A stretch of 64,000 bases of DNA, taken from the NCBI RefSeq assembly GCF_000308815.1, contig NZ_BAFX01000007.1, positions 1 through 64,000 of the forward strand, read 5' to 3'. Each line of letters begins with the position of its first letter. The first letter of the stretch is position 1. The translations under genes were made by a program, and so were the position numbers. Positions 9,703 to 17,699 of this stretch are shown piece by piece. The DNA comes from Nocardia concava NBRC 100430 (GTDB lineage: Bacteria > Actinomycetota > Actinomycetes > Mycobacteriales > Mycobacteriaceae). Below the pieces are notes generated by a model. That model was not told the DNA's origin. It searched no databases and saw only the letters and a list, made by a program, of their open reading frames with translations.

Positions 9703-10449
9703 GTGACCGACCCGCTGCAGCCCCTCGTCGACCTGCCCGGCGTGCGCGATGCCGCCGACAAGGCCCGTGACGCCCTCGCCGAGGTGCACCGGCACCGGGC
9801 CAACCGCCGCGGCTGGCCCACCACCGCCGCCGAGGCCGCCGTGCGCGCGGCCCGCTCCTCGGCGGCCATCGAGGGCGGCACCATCGACCTGCCCGCCGAC
9901 GGCCGCGTCGAAGACCCCATCCTGGCCGGCTCTCTGCGCGTCGGCCAGGCGCTGGACGCCGAGGCCCTCACCAACCTGGTCGGAGTCTGGCAGCGCGCCC
10001 CGCTGCAGGCCCTGGCCCGCCTGCACCTGCTCGCCGCCGCCGACATGGTCGAGGACGAACAGCAGCTCGGCCGCCCCCGCAATGTCCCCGGCGTCGCCGA
10101 ACGCCTGGACCTGCTGGCCCAAACCCTCACCACCACAAAGGCCCCCGCCCCGGTGATCGCCGCCATCGTGCACGGCGAGCTGCTCTCCCTGCGCCCCTTC
10201 GGCACCGCCGACGGCATCGTCGCCCGCGCCGCCTCCCGCCTGGTCGCGGTGTCCAGTGGCCTCGACCCGCACAGCCTCGGCGTCCCCGAAGTCTTCTGGC
10301 TCCGCCGCCGCCAGGCCTACCTGGACGCCGCCGCGGCCTTCGGCATGGGAACGGCAGAGGGCGTCGGCGGCTGGGTGATCTTCACCTGCGGCGCACTGGA
10401 AGACGGCGCCCGCGAGGCCCGCTCGATCGCGGATTCGGCTTCGGGGTAA
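9703..10449 (+). CDS. degenerate Fic-fold protein (Rv3662c-like)
   Basis: 248 residues. The N-terminal part has ARSSAAIEGG, resembling the S-x-x-x-E-G autoinhibitory helix of Fic proteins. The C-terminal part has LRPFGTADGIVARAASRL, which lines up with the Fic motif HPFxxGNGRxxR but has Arg for the catalytic His and lacks the GNGR nucleotide loop. It therefore has the look of a Fic scaffold without AMP-transferase chemistry. The position matches Rv3662c in M. tuberculosis, which is usually called only an oxidoreductase or conserved protein. GTG at 9703. Function unknown. Confidence 0.75.
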   Translation: MTDPLQPLVDLPGVRDAADKARDALAEVHRHRANRRGWPTTAAEAAVRAARSSAAIEGGTIDLPADGRVEDPILAGSLRVGQALDAEALTNLVGVWQRAPLQALARLHLLAAADMVEDEQQLGRPRNVPGVAERLDLLAQTLTTTKAPAPVIAAIVHGELLSLRPFGTADGIVARAASRLVAVSSGLDPHSLGVPEVFWLRRRQAYLDAAAAFGMGTAEGVGGWVIFTCGALEDGAREARSIADSASG

Positions 10450-10504
10450 ATGCCCCTGACCGTGAAATAACCTGTGCGCCAGGTGTTTCCGAAAGGCCCT
10501 TGCA

Positions 10505-10813
10505 CATCAGAGCGGGCGGCGTTGTCGCTGAAATTGCGACCTCACCGCCCGCTAGCACGGATCGCCGGGTTACCAAGCGTGCTTCTCGGGTTGTGTTTCT
10601 TCGGCCTCGGCGAGCTCTCCAGGATCCGGTGGTTCATCCCCGCATGGATGCGAGGCCCTCGCCGTCGAAATCCCGGATAACGCAGGCCCACAACTACTCG
10701 TGCCCTTGTCGCGGCGTGCTCCGCGTGGGTGCCTGGTGTCCGTGCTGGGAAGGGTGGGATGGGAGGTCGAACCTTCTCTTCCGATCCGATCTTGGCCTTC
10801 CGTCCTTCCGTGC
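10505..10813 (-). ncRNA. candidate Ms1/MTS2823-type small RNA
   Basis: In M. tuberculosis the gap between Rv3662c and Rv3661 encodes the abundant ~300-nt RNA MTS2823 (ncRv13661; Ms1 in M. smegmatis, which binds core RNA polymerase). Here the same two neighbours leave a 472-base gap without a gene. The minus strand has a promoter (TTGATG, 17-base spacer, TAACAA), and about 300 bases downstream lies a two-step hairpin (10512-10552). A 5' GAAGGCC near 10790 could pair with GGGCCTTTC near 10495 to close the molecule. Ends are estimated. Synteny, strand, length and promoter agree; sequence homology was not tested. Confidence 0.65.
10512..10552 (-). terminator. two-step hairpin at the 3' side of the candidate Ms1 RNA
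   Basis: Outer stem GCGGGCGG/CCGCCCGC (10512-10519 with 10545-10552) and inner stem GTCGC/GCGAC (10524-10528 with 10536-10540). It could terminate or structurally close the small RNA. Confidence 0.5.
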
Positions 10814-10818
10814 CTCCA

Positions 10819-10847
10819 TTGTTACCCCGTGACCGCCATCACATCAA
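10819..10847 (-). promoter_or_regulatory. sigma-A type promoter of the candidate Ms1 RNA
   Basis: On the minus strand, TTGATG (10842-10847) and TAACAA (10819-10824) are separated by exactly 17 bases. Transcription should begin near 10812. No gene start follows within 300 bases in this direction, which fits a promoter for a non-coding RNA. Confidence 0.6.
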
Positions 10848-10921
10848 GACCTGGGGAAACATTCCGATACTCGGCGTGTCCGGCTGTTTTCCGGTCCGGG
10901 CGTTTCCGAAACCGCCGGGCC

Positions 10922-11722
10922 TCACCCGCGCCGGCGTAATAGCCGATAGGTGAGCGCCCCGGCCGCCAGCGCGCCCAGTCCGACTGCGGCGGTCGCGGCG
11001 ACCGTGGTGGTCGTCGGGGCCGGGATCCGGGCCCACAGCGAGACCGGGTTCGAGAAGGTGAGGATGGGCCAGCCGCGGGTGGTGGCCTCGCGTCGCAGCG
11101 CGCGGTCCGGGTTCACCGCCGTCGGGTGGCCGACTACTTCCAGCATCGGCAGATCGGTGCTGGAGTCGGAGTAGGCGTAGCAGCGCGAGAGGTCGTAATC
11201 ATATTGCGCGGCAAGCTTTTCGATGGCCTCGACCTTGCCCTTGCCGTAGCAGTAGAACTCGACTTCGCCCGCGTACTTGCCGTTTTCGATGACCATGCGG
11301 GTGGCGGCGAAGTGATCCGCACCCAGCGCGGCGGCGATCGGCGCGACCATCTCCTCGCCGGAGGCCGACACGATTATCACGTCGTGGCCTCGAATCCGAT
11401 GGTCCGCAATGAGATCCGCGGCCTCGGCGTAGATGAGCGGATCCACGATGTCGTGCAGGGTCTCGGCGACGATCGAGCGCACCTGGTCGACATCCCAGCC
11501 CGCGCACATCTTGGTGAGGTGCTCGCGCATCCGCTCCATCTGATCGTGGTCGGCGCCCTGGAGCAGGAACAGGAAGTGCGCGTAGCTGCTCTCCAGGACG
11601 GCGCGGCGGCTGAGCAGGCCCTGATCCAGGAACGGCTTGCTGAACACGAAGGCGCTCGACCGGGCGATCACCGTCTTGTCGAGATCGAAGAAGGCGGCGA
11701 CTCGTCCGCGTTCGGCTGTCAC
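10922..11722 (-). CDS. HAD-IB family phosphatase with C-terminal membrane anchor
   Basis: 266 residues, SerB-like HAD superfamily (Rv3661 type). Motif I FFDLDKT is near residue 16, motif II is VSASG near 120, the conserved lysine is in GKGK, and motif IV is YSDSSTDLPML near 190; the cap lies between motifs I and II. A hydrophobic helix near 240-258 ending in RLLRRRG suggests a C-terminal anchor. Substrate is not evident; phosphoserine or a lipid phosphate are options. GTG start at 11722. It sits between two small-RNA genes. Confidence 0.88.
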   Translation of the reverse strand: MTAERGRVAAFFDLDKTVIARSSAFVFSKPFLDQGLLSRRAVLESSYAHFLFLLQGADHDQMERMREHLTKMCAGWDVDQVRSIVAETLHDIVDPLIYAEAADLIADHRIRGHDVIIVSASGEEMVAPIAAALGADHFAATRMVIENGKYAGEVEFYCYGKGKVEAIEKLAAQYDYDLSRCYAYSDSSTDLPMLEVVGHPTAVNPDRALRREATTRGWPILTFSNPVSLWARIPAPTTTTVAATAAVGLGALAAGALTYRLLRRRG

Positions 11723-11913
11723 GTGGTCCAGGATATGGTTCCGCGGCGCGTCGCGGGAATCTCGGTCGCGGTGGGCGGGTCTCGCGGTTTATCTGCTCTT
11801 TTCATGCCGCGCGGCGGCAGTGGTGGCGGCGGTCACTTTCAGCGGGGGAATTGTCCGGGTTAGCCAGGTGGAAGCCGGGCCGTCAGGGCGGGAAAAAGAC
11901 TCGCCGGGCGGAC

Positions 11914-11944
11914 TTGCAATCCGGCCGGGGCTTGGGTGTAGTAT
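11914..11944 (+). promoter_or_regulatory. promoter of the 6C RNA
   Basis: TTGCAA at 11914-11919 with TGTAGT (11937-11942, 17-base spacing) or TAGTAT (11939-11944, 19-base spacing) as the -10. Transcription should start about 11950, immediately before three consecutive hairpins. Confidence 0.5.
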
Positions 11945-11949
11945 CGCAA

Positions 11950-12046
11950 TTACCTGGACATGGTCCAGGCGCGTTCAGCCCGACCCCCCGGGGCTGAACC
12001 CGACGGCCCCAGCCTCCTCCCCCCCCGGCTGGGGCCGTCCTCTATT
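11950..12046 (+). ncRNA. 6C RNA (B11/ncRv13660c homologue)
   Basis: The 6C family of actinobacterial RNAs is defined by two stem-loops whose loops carry six or more cytosines. Here GTTCAGCCC/GGGCTGAAC (11973-11981 with 11991-11999) encloses a loop with CCCCCC, and GACGGCCCCAGCC/GGCTGGGGCCGTC (12002-12014 with 12027-12039) encloses a loop ending in CCCCCCCC. An extra small stem CCTGGAC/GTCCAGG precedes them. In M. tuberculosis the 6C RNA B11 (about 93 nt) lies between Rv3660c and Rv3661, the same place as here, and regulates cell-division and growth genes through its C-rich loops. Length and position fit well. Confidence 0.92.
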
Positions 12047-12159
12047 TCCGGACAGTTCGGATTCTCTTTCGCCCCCCGAGTTCTGCACAGGCCGCGTGTT
12101 ATCCACACTCGCCGTGAAGGCGCTTTCGCGACATTGTCGTTCGGGCGACGCTGACCAGC

Positions 12160-13416
12160 ATGAACTCCGATGCCGTCACCCCGCCGGCGCTGTCGCTGGT
12201 CGCCGATCCCCGTCTGCGCGACGAGATCCGCCGCATCGCCGCCGCGGCCGACCGCCCGCTCGACGAGCGCATGCCGCCGCCGGGCCGCCACGCCTGGGCC
12301 GCCGCGTCCGTGATCGTCCTCGATACCGCCGCCGCGCATAGCTGTACATCCGCCGGGCACCCACGCCGTCCCGGAATCCTCCTGGTGACCGATGGCGAGG
12401 CGAGTTTGCTCGACTGGCAGGCCGCCACCGCCGCCGGCGCCGAACATGTCATCGAACTGCCCGCCGAGGCCGATGCGTTGATAGCCGCCTTCGCCGCCCA
12501 CGACGGCCGCCGCCCCGGCGACGGCGCGGTCCTGGCCATCGCGGGCGCGGGCGCCGGGTCCGGCGCCTCGGTCCTCGCCACGGCCGTAGCCCTCACCGCC
12601 GCAGGCCGTTTCCGCGACCGCACCCTGCTTGTCGACTGTGCCCCTTACGGCGGCGGGCTCGACCTGCTGCTCGGCCTCGAGACTGTGCCCGGCTTGCGCT
12701 GGCCCGATCTCACCATCGAGCGCGGGCGCGTCGCCGCACCGGCATTGCATGCTGCCCTCCCGAACGTCTCCGGCCTGGCCGTCCTGTCGTGTGGAAGGCC
12801 CACCCGCGCAACCGAATCCGAGCCCGCCGATGCGGACGCGGTCGATTCCGGCACGGCCACAGAGGGATTCGACGCGGCAGTACCGGCCCTCGCGCCCGCC
12901 GCGGTTCGCGCCGTGATCGAGGGCGGTCGCGCCGCAGGTGATCTGGTGGTCGCCGATCTCTCGAGTGATCACGGGGCGTACACCGAGCAGGTTCTCGACA
13001 GTGCCGATCTGGTGGTGCTGGTGACGCAGGCCCGGCTGCGGTCGATCGCGGCCGCGAAGTGCGCCGCCGCGTATCTGCGGGTGCGAAACCCGGACGTGCG
13101 GTTGGTCGTTCGCGGTCCGGCCCCGGGTGGGCTCTCGCCACGGGAGATCGCGGCGGCGCTCGCGCTGCCACTGCTGGCGGCGGTCCCCTCGCAGCCCGGT
13201 CTGACCGAGCGCCTGGAACGGGGCGCGCTCACGGTCCGTCGTCGCGGCCCGTTGCGCACGGCCGCCGAAACCGCGCTGACCGCCCTGTTCTCGGATTATT
13301 CGGCGCCTCGCCGCACTCAGGGCCGGTCGGGGGCCGCCTGGTGGCGTACGGCGCACACCGGAGCGCCCGCGCAGCGCGGGACGGACTACGTGAACTCGAC
13401 GGGGGCTTCGAAATGA
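12160..13416 (+). CDS. ssd: septum site-determining protein Ssd (CpaE/TadZ-like)
   Basis: 418 residues, related to the MinD/CpaE ATPases that head Tad pilus clusters and to Rv3660c (Ssd), reported to affect septum placement. Seen: an N-terminal receiver-like half, then an ATPase half starting at a P-loop position AGAGAGSGAS (about residue 128) that has no lysine, and a MinD-like LLVDCAPYGGGLDLLLG. Loss of the P-loop lysine suggests weak or no ATP hydrolysis. ATG at 12160; no strong ribosome binding site. First gene of the Tad cluster. Confidence 0.88.
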   Translation: MNSDAVTPPALSLVADPRLRDEIRRIAAAADRPLDERMPPPGRHAWAAASVIVLDTAAAHSCTSAGHPRRPGILLVTDGEASLLDWQAATAAGAEHVIELPAEADALIAAFAAHDGRRPGDGAVLAIAGAGAGSGASVLATAVALTAAGRFRDRTLLVDCAPYGGGLDLLLGLETVPGLRWPDLTIERGRVAAPALHAALPNVSGLAVLSCGRPTRATESEPADADAVDSGTATEGFDAAVPALAPAAVRAVIEGGRAAGDLVVADLSSDHGAYTEQVLDSADLVVLVTQARLRSIAAAKCAAAYLRVRNPDVRLVVRGPAPGGLSPREIAAALALPLLAAVPSQPGLTERLERGALTVRRRGPLRTAAETALTALFSDYSAPRRTQGRSGAAWWRTAHTGAPAQRGTDYVNSTGASK

Positions 13417-13554
13417 GGGGGACGCGGCGCGGTCGGCCCACCGTGCTCGGAGTCTGGCCCGGCGCGCGGCGCGCAGGCGGACGAATCGCATACTGCCGCA
13501 TTGCCGCTCCCGGAGGCGGGTGGCGGTGGTTCCTGGTCGGCGTCGAGGTCCGCG

Positions 13555-14751
13555 ATGAGTGAGCTGGTGACCGCTGAGCTGCTGGAGCGGGTGCGGGAAC
13601 GGCTGGCCGAGGGGGCCGTCGATCCGGAGCCGGCATTGGTTGCCGCGGCTATCCGGGCCGAGGCGGGCGGGGTGCTGGCGGACGCGGATCTGTTGCGCGC
13701 CTTGCGATTGCTGCAGACCGAGATGACAGGTGCGGGGGTGCTGGAGTCGCTGCTGCACGATCCGGAGGTCGCCGATGTGCTGGTCTCCGGGCCGGATTCG
13801 GTGTGGGTGGACCGGGGCCGGGGGCTGCGGCGTACACCGGTGCGGTTTCCGGACGAGGCCGCGGTGCGCAGGCTGGCGCAGCGGCTGGCCCTGGCAGCGG
13901 GACGCCGGCTCGACGACGCGCAACCGTGGGTGGATGGTCGGTTGGCGGGAACCGAAGCGGCGCTGGGTGATTCGTTCGGCGTTCGACTGCACGCGGTGCT
14001 GTCGCCGATCGCGCACGGCGGCACCTGCCTGTCGCTGCGCGTACTTCGACCCGCCACCCAGGGATTGGACGCATTGGCCGCGGCGGGCGCGGTGTCACCC
14101 GACGCGAAAGTCTTGCTGGAGCGCATCATTCGCGCTCGGCTCGCCTTCCTGGTGGTCGGCGGGACAGGCGCTGGAAAAACCACATTGTTGTCCGGACTTT
14201 TGGCCAAGGTCGATCCGGCCGAGCGCATCATCTGCGTCGAGGACGCCGCCGAGCTCTCCCCGCCGCACCCCCATGTGGTCCGCCTGGTCGCGCGGCCCGC
14301 CAATGTCGAGGGCGCGGGCGAGGTGACCGTGCGCGATCTGGTCCGCCAGGCCCTGCGCATGCGCCCGGATCGCATTGTGGTGGGCGAGGTTCGGGGCGCC
14401 GAGGTGGTGGACCTGCTGACCGCGCTGAACACCGGCCACGACGGTGGCGCCGGCACCGTGCACGCGAATTCACCCGGTGAGGTCCCGGCCCGCCTGGAGG
14501 CGCTCGCGGCCCTCGGCGGCCTGCCCGCGGCCGCCCTGCACAGCCAGCTGGCGGCGGCGATCCAGGTCGTCCTGCACGTCCACCGGCACCCCGACGGCCG
14601 CCGCGTTCTCCGCGAGATCGGCATGGTCACCCCGGTCGACGGCCGAGTCCACATCACGCCCGCCTGGACCGCCGACGCACGCCCGGCGCCGGCCGCCGCC
14701 GCCCTCATCGAACTGCTCGACGAAAGGACTCCCGATGAATCCCGCGAGTGA
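13555..14751 (+). CDS. tadA: TadA-type secretion ATPase
   Basis: 398 residues, hexameric type II/IV secretion ATPase of the TadA/CpaF branch (Rv3659c), cytoplasmic motor for Flp pilus assembly. Walker A GGTGAGKTT (about residue 203), an Asp box, Walker B IVVGEVRGAE and the histidine box GGAGTVHANSP are all present. I chose the ATG at 13555 (GAGG 8 bases upstream) over an upstream TTG at 13501. It is followed after 192 bases by the membrane platform gene. Confidence 0.93.
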   Translation: MSELVTAELLERVRERLAEGAVDPEPALVAAAIRAEAGGVLADADLLRALRLLQTEMTGAGVLESLLHDPEVADVLVSGPDSVWVDRGRGLRRTPVRFPDEAAVRRLAQRLALAAGRRLDDAQPWVDGRLAGTEAALGDSFGVRLHAVLSPIAHGGTCLSLRVLRPATQGLDALAAAGAVSPDAKVLLERIIRARLAFLVVGGTGAGKTTLLSGLLAKVDPAERIICVEDAAELSPPHPHVVRLVARPANVEGAGEVTVRDLVRQALRMRPDRIVVGEVRGAEVVDLLTALNTGHDGGAGTVHANSPGEVPARLEALAALGGLPAAALHSQLAAAIQVVLHVHRHPDGRRVLREIGMVTPVDGRVHITPAWTADARPAPAAAALIELLDERTPDESRE

Positions 14752-14943
14752 AGACGCCAATTCGCCACGGTGCCAGCAGGATTGCACGACCGGTAACTCG
14801 TTGTGCTGCAGTCCGTTCGGTGCGCAGGGCTCGCGATTCCCAGGGCTTCGGCTGGGGTGGCGTCGGGCATGCATGCGACGGGATACCGCCAATTCGGTTG
14901 GTGTTGACAATGATTCGAGTACGCAGTCGGGCGGGTGCCGCTG

Positions 14944-15756
14944 ATGACGCCCGGTCTCGGCTCGATGGCTCCGGCGCTCGCCTGCTTCGCCTCGGCTGTT
15001 CTGGTCATGCCCCCACCCGCTGCGCATCGGCGTTTCCAGGGGTTGTTCCGGCGGGTGGGTCGTGCACGAAAGATGCATTCCAAGTGGATGATTCGCGCTG
15101 CACCATTGCTCGCGGCATCGCTGGTACTCCTGACCGGTCCCGGTCCGGCGATTGCGGCAGTACTGGTGACGGCCACACTCGCCGCCCGGCGTCGACGGGC
15201 GCACCGAGATCGGTTGCGGGCCGCCGACTCGGCGCAGCTGCTCGAAGGTCTGGAATCGGTGATCGGGGAACTGCGCATCGGCGCGCACCCCAGCGCTGCG
15301 GCTCAGGTGGCGGCGCGGGAGACCACCGGCGAGGTGGCCCGAGCCTTCGCGGTGAGCGCGGCGCGCAGCCGCCTCGGCGGCTCGGGCGCGGAGGGGCTGC
15401 GGCGACCGGGCACCGTTGTGGCGGGGGAGTTGTCGCGGGTGGCTGCGGCCTGGCAGGTGGCGGAACGGCACGGTCTCGCCCTGGCCGAGCTGCTGACCGC
15501 CGCACGCCTGGATCTGCTCGGCCGCAAGCGTTTCCGTGATCGCACCCGTGCGGCCCTGGCGGGCGCCCGCGCCACCGCGGCGGTGCTGGCCCTGCTCCCG
15601 GTGCTCGGCATCGGCCTGGGCGAGCTGATGGGCGCGTCCCCGCTGCATGTCCTGTTCCGTTCCGCGGCGGGAACGGTGCTGTTGCCCTTGGGGTCCGCGC
15701 TGACCTGTGCGGGTCTGCTCTGGGCCGACGCCATCACGGACAAGGTGCTGCGATGA
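14944..15756 (+). CDS. TadB-like type II secretion F-family membrane protein
   Basis: 270 residues. Two N-terminal hydrophobic segments, a cytoplasmic domain with LLEGLESVIGELRIGAHPSAA typical of the T2SSF fold, and two C-terminal helices. It should form the inner-membrane platform with the next gene product (Rv3658c/Rv3657c pair). ATG at 14944 follows GGGCGGG; a GTG at 14935 is possible. It ends inside the next start (ATGA). Confidence 0.88.
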   Translation: MTPGLGSMAPALACFASAVLVMPPPAAHRRFQGLFRRVGRARKMHSKWMIRAAPLLAASLVLLTGPGPAIAAVLVTATLAARRRRAHRDRLRAADSAQLLEGLESVIGELRIGAHPSAAAQVAARETTGEVARAFAVSAARSRLGGSGAEGLRRPGTVVAGELSRVAAAWQVAERHGLALAELLTAARLDLLGRKRFRDRTRAALAGARATAAVLALLPVLGIGLGELMGASPLHVLFRSAAGTVLLPLGSALTCAGLLWADAITDKVLR

Positions 15757-16349
15757 CCGCCGCGTTCGCCGCGCTGCTGGCCGCCCTCGCCCTGCTCATG
15801 CTGCCCGGCCGGGTGGACGCGATACGGCGACTGCGTCGGCTGAGCGAGTCGGCGCCCGGCCTGCAGCCACCGTCCGTCGCGGGGGCCGAGGCGGATCCGC
15901 TCGGTGTCGCCTCGGCCCTCGATCTGCTCGCCGCCTGTCTGCGCGCCGGCCTCCCCACCGCCTCGGCGGCCGCGGCCGTGGCGATCGAGGCTCCCGAACC
16001 GCTGGCCACCGCCCTGCGCCGGGCCTCGGATCTGCTGGGCCTGGGCGCGGATCCGGCCACGGCCTGGGAACAGGCCACCGCCGGACAGGCCGACGACTCG
16101 GTGACCGCCCTGGCCCGCATGGCCCGTCGCTCCGCGCGCTCCGGCACCGGATTGGCCACGGCCGTGGCCGAATTGGCGGAACGTCGGCGCGGCGAGCTCG
16201 AGGACGCGGCCGCCGCGCGGGCCGAACGCGCCGGCGTGCTCATCGGCGGACCGCTCGGCCTGTGCTTCCTGCCCGCCTTCCTGTGCCTGGGCATCGTCCC
16301 GGTCGTGATCGGCCTGGCGGGCCGGGTCCTTCAGGGCGGGCTGCTGTGA
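15753..16349 (+). CDS. TadC-like type II secretion F-family membrane protein
   Basis: 198 residues with an N-terminal helix, a T2SSF-type cytoplasmic region (LDLLAACLRAGLPTASAA near residue 57) and a C-terminal hydrophobic pair. Four-base ATGA overlap with the preceding gene shows coupling. Matches Rv3657c in place and size; second half of the pilus platform. Confidence 0.87.
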   Translation: MTAAFAALLAALALLMLPGRVDAIRRLRRLSESAPGLQPPSVAGAEADPLGVASALDLLAACLRAGLPTASAAAAVAIEAPEPLATALRRASDLLGLGADPATAWEQATAGQADDSVTALARMARRSARSGTGLATAVAELAERRRGELEDAAAARAERAGVLIGGPLGLCFLPAFLCLGIVPVVIGLAGRVLQGGLL

Positions 16350-16409
16350 CCGTCACCGACGACTGTGCCGGCGCGGAACCGCCGCGCCGGAGCGAGGGAA
16401 GGAGCGACC

Positions 16410-16625
16410 GTGGCAACGACCGTCCGAAACCTGTTCTGGGGAGTGCGAACTCGCCTGCTGCATGTGGTCACCGCCGAAAACGGCATGAGCACCGCGGAAT
16501 ACGCGATCGGGACGATCGCGGCGGCGGCCTTCGGGGCGGTGCTGTACACCGTGGTGACCGGGGACAGCATCGTGAACGCCCTGACGAAGATCATCGACAA
16601 GGCGTTGAAGACTCCCGTCAAGTGA
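16410..16625 (+). CDS. Flp-pilin-like small protein (DUF4244, Rv3656c type)
   Basis: 71 residues. After a short positively charged start it has ENGMSTAEYAIGTIAAAAFG, the G/S-TAEYAI cleavage-and-helix signature of Flp prepilins, followed by a single hydrophobic helix. It is the likely major pilin subunit of this Tad system. GTG at 16410 follows GAAGGAGCG with ideal spacing; an upstream reading from 16365 has no such signal. The stop overlaps the next GTG. Confidence 0.88.
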   Translation: MATTVRNLFWGVRTRLLHVVTAENGMSTAEYAIGTIAAAAFGAVLYTVVTGDSIVNALTKIIDKALKTPVK

Positions 16626-16975
16626 CGTATGCCACACCACCTCTCCATGCCGAGGCGGGGATGGCGACCGCCGAGGCGGCCATTGCGCTGGCCGCGCTGG
16701 TCGCGGTAGTGGTCCTCGGGATCGGGGCGCTGCTGGCGGTATCGGCGCAGGTGCGCTGTGTCGATGCCGCCCGCGAGGCGGCCCGGCTGGCCGCTCGCGG
16801 CGATACCGCCGAGGCCGTCACCGCGGGCAGCAGGGTCGCGCCGCCCGGCGCGCGGGTCGAGCTCCGCACCGAGGGCGACCTGGTCGTGGCCGATGTGAGC
16901 GCCCCGGCCATCCTGCTGCCGCTCACCCTGCACGCGGCGGCCGTGGCCGTCCGAGAGCCCGGGGAGCCCCGATGA
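16622..16975 (+). CDS. TadE-like minor pilin (Rv3655c type)
   Basis: 117 residues. Starts with a short leader, then EAGMATAEAAIALAALVAVVVLG, a TadE-type prepilin helix, then CVDAAREAARLAARGD, the usual TadE region. It should be processed and sit in or at the pilus base. GTG start overlaps the preceding stop by four bases (GTGA) and the gene ends in an ATGA overlap with the next. Confidence 0.88.
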   Translation: MTYATPPLHAEAGMATAEAAIALAALVAVVVLGIGALLAVSAQVRCVDAAREAARLAARGDTAEAVTAGSRVAPPGARVELRTEGDLVVADVSAPAILLPLTLHAAAVAVREPGEPR

Positions 16976-17379
16976 CGAGGTTCGTCCGGGATCGGCGGGA
17001 CGGCGAGGCGGGTGCGGTCACGGTGACCGCCTGCCTGGCCCTCATCGGCCTGCTCGCCACCATGGTCCTGATCGCGCAGATCGGGGTCGCTGTGGCGGCG
17101 CGACATCGGGTGCAGGCCGCCGCGGATCTGGGTGCGCTGGCCGCCGCGGGCGCCCTGGACGGCGGGAGCGCGGCGGGTTGTCGCCGGGCCGCGGATATCG
17201 CGAGCCGAATGGGCGTGCGGCTGGTGGCGTGCGAGGTGGCGGGATGGGATGTGACGGTGATCGTCGAGGGCCGGATATCGCTGGGCCCATTGGGTCCGCG
17301 GGAGGTGCGCGCGGCGGCCCGGGCGGGCCCGTCGGAAGGGGACCCGCAAGCCATTACCTCGTACCGAGCGGTTGGTTAG
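16972..17379 (+). CDS. TadE-like helicase/secretion-neighbourhood protein (Rv3654c type)
   Basis: 135 residues. An arginine/aspartate start, GEAGAVTVTACLALIGLLATM (prepilin-like helix), then VAARHRVQAAADLGALAAAGAL, the hallmark of the TadE-like proteins found beside the DECH helicase. Last gene of the Tad operon; ATGA overlap at its start. The M. tuberculosis counterpart has been reported as exported into macrophages, which is not something this sequence can show. Confidence 0.85.
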   Translation: MTRFVRDRRDGEAGAVTVTACLALIGLLATMVLIAQIGVAVAARHRVQAAADLGALAAAGALDGGSAAGCRRAADIASRMGVRLVACEVAGWDVTVIVEGRISLGPLGPREVRAAARAGPSEGDPQAITSYRAVG

Positions 17380-17699
17380 AAATACGATGGCGCGCGCCAC
17401 ATCGCCCCATGATCAATGTCGATATTCGATGAATAAGATCGGCGAATAGATTGGGTATCGATCGCTTTCCTATTCGTTCCCCGAGACTCATTCGAATGAA
17501 TGCACAGGTAAATCCGGGAGCGACATTATCGAACGGAGCAACCCTCCAGTTAACAGGATCACATCCCTTTTTAATCACTCTCGGCCCTCGGCGTGTCGCA
17601 GACACCCCCGACCGCGTGGAGGCCGCCCGATATCTACCAGTTGACGACGCCGACCGGTTGGTCGGATGGCGCTCCGATCTCGCTCCGGCGACGGCGGCG
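17380..17699. other. gap between convergent Tad operon and helicase gene
   Basis: 320 bases, visibly richer in A/T than its surroundings between 17400 and 17580. CGAATAG (17443-17449) and CTATTCG (17470-17476) could pair across a 20-base loop, too weak for a clear terminator. I see no gene, RNA or repeat here. Confidence 0.5.
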
